Below, in pieces: positions 58,600 to 64,000 of a stretch of DNA of 64,000 nt. Source of the stretch: Eonycteris spelaea. Taxonomy: Eukaryota; Chordata; Mammalia; Chiroptera; Pteropodidae. Position numbers and translations under genes: made by a program. The notes under the pieces were generated by a model that made no database searches, was not told the origin of the DNA, and was given only the letters and a program-made list of their open reading frames with translations. The stretch covers positions 1,320,501 to 1,384,500 of the forward strand of contig PUFA01000284.1 of NCBI GenBank assembly GCA_003508835.1, given 5' to 3'. Numbering within the stretch: the first letter of the stretch is position 1; each line of letters opens with the position of its first letter.

Positions 58600-59920
58600 A
58601 ACCTGTAACAAGTAGCCAGACGTAAGCACAGGCGAACCTCCTTTGGAAATAGGATTGGCCTCCATTTTTTGGTCACTATTCCAATTTTCCTGAGTGGGCC
58701 TTACCAGATGAAAACTATTGTCTGTGGCTCATTTGAGTAAGACTGCACCCATTGGAAAAATTCTCGGGCTCAATATCTAATAAAAGGGTATGAAAAATAT
58801 GATAAGATTATTTTCATGGCCATGCTAAAAATGCGAAACCACCTACAAATCTCCAAGTCATAGAATTATGATGCAAATCAATTAAGGGTGTAGAGGGAGC
58901 ACTTATCTATTGGAGTTGGGTGCAAATAGTGGCTGGAGAAGGGCCACTCTGCCTAGTTCTACACTCCCTCAGCTTGAAACCTAGGAAGCAATTCCCTAGT
59001 GTTGCCTTTTGCCAGCTACCTATTGTTACTGCAGTGCTGTGGTGGTATTAAGGAAACAATAATGTCTGCTAATGCTGTCAACACCTTGGCAATATCTGCC
59101 TTTCTTCAATTACTTTTGTTTACAAATTACTCCTAATTTTGTTCTTAAAAGCTAGTTAAGAACAAATGCTGCTAGGATTGATGGGAAGCTAACTGCATGA
59201 TTAAGTAATTACGTTTTTAAAGCTTGCCTTACACTAGGACTAATGATATGTCACCCAGTAGCAGAAACCCCAGATAATGAATGAGAAATGTTTATGTACT
59301 TAGTTGCTTTTAAATCTCCCTTCACGCTAGAGCTGGTGCTATGCATGGGTACTGGGACGAAGAAAAGGAGTGACAGCTTGGCCTCCGCAGCCTTTGTGCA
59401 GAACCTCAAACTCCCACCAAGGGCTCTTTTCTGCCCTAGTCGACACTTTATTTTTTCATAGGGTTGATTGTTCAGTTGGTTCACTGATGAAAATGCTACA
59501 TCGTTTTGTTGAATAAAGAGCTGAATGAATTTCACTAGTAGGTGATTGTCCTTTCACGGCAGGAACCAGATTTAGAGCTGATCTTTTGAGCCTATAGAAT
59601 AGAATCGGAGTTGGGCCTGAAGGGGCTCTGCCACCCCTCCTCTAACTGCAGACTTTCACGGCATGTGTGTTAGTGAGGTCAGTGTTGGGGCACAAGGGGT
59701 GGGAGAACGGGGACAGGAGGTTCCTCCACGTTTACACTTGGGGATTCTTAGGTCATTGGTAGGCAGTCACACCCTCTACACTTGACACAAGCATCAACTC
59801 TCTTCTTGGGAGTTATGATCCTGGATGTAAACTCAGAACTTATTTTGCAATGAATGGAGTGATGTTTCCTCAACTATAACTTAGGTTTTTCAGGAGCCCA
59901 GCAGTTTCTTCCTTTCTTTC
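58600..59920. other. Unassigned repeat-poor sequence
   Basis: No repeat is recognised. Parts near 59100-59260 and 59370-59560 look like unique, possibly conserved DNA (GATTAAGTAATTACG). The 94-codon reverse frame at 59251-59535 has no domain. Confidence 0.4.
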
Positions 59921-59924
59921 TCTT

Positions 59925-60110
59925 TTGAAGTTTATTGGGGTAACATTGGTTAATACAATTATATAATTTTCAGGTGTAAATTATAAATTGTCATCTATAT
60001 ATTCTATTGTGTGATTACGACCCAGAGTCCAGTTTCCTTCAGCTACCAAATATTTGACTCCCTTTACCCACTTCATCCTCCCCTAACCTCCCTATATTCG
60101 ACCCCATTCA
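59925..60110 (-). mobile_element. L1 3' end fragment (bat-type), antisense
   Basis: TTTATTGGGGTAACATTGG, ACAATTATATAATTTTCAGG and CTATTGTGTGATTACGACCC match the tail of the element at 5704. Confidence 0.88.
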
Positions 60111-60114
60111 GCAG

Positions 60115-60420
60115 TTTTTTTATATCATTTTATGTATAAACATATGCATATGCATTTATATATTATTTATATTTATGTACTATTTAACATATTTATATAT
60201 AGTTATATATAACATATATGTAAAAAGCATGGCATGATAACTATTCAATACATTGCTATAAATACATGTATAAATTTGTTACTATAATGCATGCATATAT
60301 CTCACACATAAACATATAGGTCTATAATAGCTATATATATACACTATAGATACACATGTATGTGTTGCATATCTATACACATATTCTCAAATATATGTAA
60401 TTCAATAATAATGTTCCAAA
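60115..60420. repeat. TA-rich degenerate repeat
   Basis: Imperfect TATATA/ACATATA/TATTTATA units, adjoining the truncated L1 end; similar in style to 33230-33900. Confidence 0.8.
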
Positions 60421-60439
60421 TGTATGAGTTAATGGGCAT

Positions 60440-60655
60440 GCTCTAATGTGAGAGAAAATCAGTTTGAGTTTAAATCGAGGCTCACATTGGCCAGTTATAT
60501 GTCTTTCTTAACATCTTTCTCAAACTCTTTTACTATAAAGCATGGATTATAAAATTCTGGCCTTGAGGGTAGCTGTGAGGAGTAAATGAGGCTATATATG
60601 GAATTCATCTAACTGTGATGCACATAGTAGGTATTCAATGAATGTTAATTTCATT
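60440..60655 (+). mobile_element. MIR SINE
   Basis: AGTTTGAGTTTAAATCGAGGC (head), GCCAGTTATATGTC, GGTAGCTGTGAGGAGTAAATG, GCACATAGTAGGTATTCAATG follow MIR end to end. Confidence 0.72.
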
Positions 60656-60659
60656 TTCT

Positions 60660-61325
60660 AAGCACTACAGTTTCTTTTAATCAAACACATACTAATAGTG
60701 ATTCCTGAGAGAAGTAACAGACTATGCAATTTCCTCTACTTGCGAAATTCAAACTAGTTATCTCTTACTGCCATGTAATAATGACTGTAATAAATTGAGG
60801 AGATTTCTGTTTAAATAAGTGGACGATTTTGGCTGACTCTGGAAATGTAAATGGACCCTAATTAATGAATGCCTTAATCATTTTTCCTGTTTCTTCTTTA
60901 TAGACACATTATTTCCTGCCTAGGGGTGAATACATTCAGCGTACATACGTTCAGATATGAATACACATATGCATACACATTTTCAAGGTACCAGCTTTAA
61001 TGAAGAAGAACAAAGGATATTCATTAATTAGGGCCACAAAAATCTCTTCAAGGACTTCCACTTGCATCATAATTAAGTCTGTCTTCCCTAGTCTTGCATT
61101 CAAGGCCTTCTGAGTCTGACTTCAACTATGTTTCATAAAATAGTCCATTTTCTCTGAGAAGGTAGCGCGCTCTCTTTCTGAATTTCCAGAGTACTAATTT
61201 CCCGTACTGATCATTTGACATTTTATGGCTCTATTTAAAAGTGTTTTGCTATCTCACTTCTCAGAGTAAGGAAACTAGCTATTGGATTTAGCTGATGAAA
61301 AATTTTCTTATTACTTAAAAATAGA
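60660..61325. other. Unassigned non-coding sequence
   Basis: Nothing is recognised. Confidence 0.45.
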
Positions 61326-61329
61326 CATA

Positions 61330-61960
61330 ATTATTTTTCAGTATAAAATATTACCAGCTTATGATAGAAAAATTTAAGTATATAGCACAGTATAAAAAAT
61401 TAAAATGATCTATGATTCCATCACAGAGAAATAAACCTTGATAGCACCGTAAGAGATATTAATTAAGTTCCGTCCAACATTTTTTCATATTTGAAAAGCA
61501 GCATAGATTAGGCTCAGGCTATTTATAAACATACTCCATGTATATTTTTTAAAATTCAAGATCATATTTTATATATATATATATTTTTATATATAGTATT
61601 CTGCATTATCAATATTTTCTGGATGCTTTCATAATTTTGTGAAATATTATTTGAAAACATTTCAATAACTATATATAATAGTCTTATAGGAAAGAGCACC
61701 ATAGTTAATTTATCCCATCTATATATTTATTTTTGGTTAAGTTATTGTACTTTTATTTCTTCAACCAATAATGATGAACTAAATTGCTTTATACCCAAAT
61801 CTTTGTCTTCAACTCTGATTCTACACTCAGAATAGATTTTCTCTAAGTTGAATCTAAGATTTTAAGCATCTCGACGCATTTAACCAAATTGTTTTTCAAA
61901 ATACTCTACCCATTTATATCACCTCTAACCACACTGAGTATCCCTCTTGCTGTCACCTTA
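61330..61960 (-). mobile_element. Old L1M fragment, antisense
   Basis: Weak but ordered match to an old antisense L1: ATGATTCCATCACAGAGAAAT, AACCAATAATGATGAACTAA, AAATTGTTTTTCAAAATACTC and TATCACCTCTAACCACAC. Confidence 0.52.
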
Positions 61961-61964
61961 AACA

Positions 61965-63300
61965 TTTAGAGAATCTATTTTTAAAAAATTTTTTGGCAGC
62001 ATAACTCAATATCAATTTCATCCCTCTGTTTACTATTAATGTAGAATAATTTCAAATTGTGAACTTTTCCAGTCAGGAAGAGAAATTTAAGATTAACCTA
62101 AATTTATTTCTTTAAACTTAGCTTTTATTCATTTGTCAATTATACCTCAATAAATCTATAATAAATAAATAATAATAAATAAAGTTTATTAAATTTCTTT
62201 CCTTCTTGTCTGATACTCGAATTTTTTGTTTTCCTTCCAGAAGAGTCAGTTTTCCTAAAATATGTCTGTTTTCTTGAACAAGCTCAGTGACTTTACTGTG
62301 CAGATTCTAACTCTGGGGAGGTTGATTATTATTCAAGGATATTTTTAAAGCAGTCTGTGGTCTCTTTTTGCTAGCTGTCATAAAGTGCTCTCGCTATCCT
62401 TCCTGCCTCTGTCCCATCTCTCTCTGGATGCCCATTTCAAGATGCTGGATATGAGTAGTCATAACCTTTACCTCCTTGCCACTGCAGATTTGACATCATA
62501 GTCTCTCAAAGAGGGATCACAACAGAGTCCCGATGGGGTTGAAAACAGAGAACTCAAGGAAAGAGCAGACACCTCTGAGCACCTTGATCAGTGGTATCAA
62601 CCACAGGCTAAGTTACCTGTGTTACAGCCCAATTATCTGATATAAGAGAATTTGGGGTTAGAGGAAAGTATGTGGGGAGTGATTGTGGCCTTCTTTAATC
62701 TTTTACCATTTCTTACATGCTTAGCTGAGTTACTTTGTTTTATAGGCTTTTGGTATGAGTTGGTGACTAAGATTTTCCAGTTCATCCTACTCATGCAATG
62801 GCTGAGGATAATTTCACAGAATTGTATAATAAAATATTTGTGACATTATCTGTTTTTCTGTTTTCATGGGTGGATGAAAATGAATCAGGTATGTATTTCT
62901 AATTGTCATCATGTCCTGGGTGTATTTTAAGAAAATAACTTTATATTTGGAAAAAAATTTTGTATCTAGAGAATAACATCTCAATGGCAATCATATACCT
63001 TAATCCAAATTGTTAGTCCCCACAACCAAGAAATGAGATGGCCATTCTTCCTAGTATAAATATCCTATTTTAACTATTTACTTTTTTAAAATTAAAAAAT
63101 ACAAATCAGAAATTATAGTTTATTGATGTTTAAAGTATTGATAAAAAATAATTTTTGAATTATAATTTTGCTTTCAATTCCTATCACTCACATTAACACT
63201 TAATTTTCCTTTCACATCCCAGTAGCACCCACTACTGTGCAAGTTACTTAAGGCAGAAAGTTACTTAAGGAATCAGTCATAGAGATGCAATATGAAATCC
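61965..63300. other. Unassigned AT-rich non-coding sequence
   Basis: No repeat family is recognised. A 13-bp direct duplication AAGTTACTTAAGG (63241-63253 and 63258-63270) lies just before the hAT element. Confidence 0.42.
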
Positions 63301-63307
63301 CTTAACC

Positions 63308-63531
63308 CAGGGGTCCCCTACCCCCAGGCCACAGACCAGTACTGGTGAGTGGCCTGTTAAGAACAGGACGCACAGCAGGAAGTGAATGGTGGGCAAGTGA
63401 GCTAAGCTTCATCTGTATCTGCAGCCGCTCCCCAGTGCTAGCATCACTGCCTCAGCTCTACCTCAGATCATCAGACATTAGATTCTCATAGGAGCACCAG
63501 TTCCTGGTGCCAGAAAGGTTGAGGACTGCTG
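63308..63531 (+). mobile_element. Complete non-autonomous hAT-Charlie element
   Basis: The element runs from CAGGGGTCCCC to GGTTGAGGACTGCTG, with imperfect terminal inverted repeats. The interior has GGCCTGTTAAGAACAGGACG, CACAGCAGGAAGTGAATGG, CTGCAGCCGCTCCCCAG and TAGATTCTCATAGGAGC, matching the MER30/Charlie12-like family as I recall it. The flanking 8-mers CCTTAACC (63300-63307) and CCTTACCT (63532-63539) agree at six of eight positions, as expected for an aged hAT target-site duplication. It has no transposase. Confidence 0.83.
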
Positions 63532-63539
63532 CCTTACCT

Positions 63540-64000
63540 CACCATGCCCCGGGGTGTACATATAATCTCTCCTAGCCTGTGAGGCCACAAAGAAGGAAGA
63601 CATAAAGATTAGTTTTCATCTCTACTTCACTATGTTCAGAGCTACTCAAAGATAATTAATTACCTATATTGTGGAATTCCATGGGGCACCTCAAACAATG
63701 AAAAATCTCTCTCTCTCTCTCTTTCTCTATTTATAACACCTACCATTTTATTACTCTATCTACCATCTATCATGTCTATCTAATCTATTTATCTGTATTT
63801 CTAACTCATTTTCCCATGTCTACATTATTTTCAGTCTATATTAGAGATAATTTTTAAAATGTAGGTTACCCTAGGAAAAGATATAGACTGACAAAATTCT
63901 AGTAAGAAAATAACATCTCCTGGATCCTTTTGGAGAGACACAGTTTGACAGATGTATGGGCTTAATTCCAAATGAGAGGCCAGGACAGTGGAAGAGAATA
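63540..64000. other. Unassigned sequence with CT and TCTA simple repeats
   Basis: (CT)n at 63704-63722 and degenerate TCTA units at about 63752-63800; nothing else is recognised. Confidence 0.5.

Noticed and set aside
1..64000. CRISPR arrays, operons, phage or bacterial mobile systems
   Set aside because: No regularly spaced palindromic repeats, no dense coding and no Shine-Dalgarno-led frames. The sequence carries mammalian repeats throughout.

Overview
The window looks like non-coding mammalian nuclear DNA, either intergenic or inside a very long intron. It is AT-rich and CpG-poor by eye. It is full of decayed mammalian interspersed repeats (MIR, L2, L1, hAT-Charlie, MLT1/MLT2 LTRs) and contains no functional protein-coding gene that I can support. 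All long open frames are explained by repeats, microsatellites or chance. The L1 3' ends at 5.7, 16.6, 58.1 and 59.9 kb share a tail sequence (antisense reading: TTATTGGGGTGACA... then GTGTTCACCACCC) that I associate with bat L1s. A bat is therefore the best guess. No vespertilionid-type tRNA SINE (Ves) and no intact young L1 is seen, which would suit a fruit bat (Pteropodidae) better than a vesper bat. This is an inference from memory of the families, not a database match.

Layout. 0-12 kb: a MER20-type hAT copy, several MIRs, a bat-type L1 tail (5.7 kb), a twin-primed (internally inverted) L1 with clear target-site duplications (9.5-10.0 kb) and an L2. 12-20 kb: an (ATT)n tract, a U6 snRNA pseudogene (13.0 kb), a MIR, an L1 tail, an MLT-like LTR piece, a long purine-only tract, an ancient L1/HAL1 body and a (GA)n tract. 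20-25.4 kb: MER5-type hAT copies, MLT1 LTRs and another hAT-Charlie copy. 25.4-29.3 kb: a repeat-poor block with TAATTA clusters. 29-38 kb: an MLT2 solo LTR (class III ERV), L2 and MIR pieces, a 98-bp perfectly alternating purine/pyrimidine tract (31.7 kb) and a TA-rich degenerate repeat (33.2-33.9 kb). 38.8-39.5 kb: an RPS8 processed pseudogene with a perfect 15-bp target-site duplication. 40-50 kb: long L2 fragments, an MLT1, and GAA and CA microsatellites. 50-64 kb: MIRs, a U6 retrocopy inserted into a MIR, several antisense L1 pieces and a complete non-autonomous hAT-Charlie copy at 63.3 kb.

No genes work together here. The window is best read as a record of retrotransposition: the L1 machinery also mobilised RPS8 and U6 transcripts. 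A few unexplained, repeat-poor stretches could be regulatory but need cross-species alignment. I found no CRISPR array, operon, phage, or undescribed system. Repeat family names are assigned by recall of consensus sequences, so boundaries are accurate only to roughly 10-30 bases unless target-site duplications are given.
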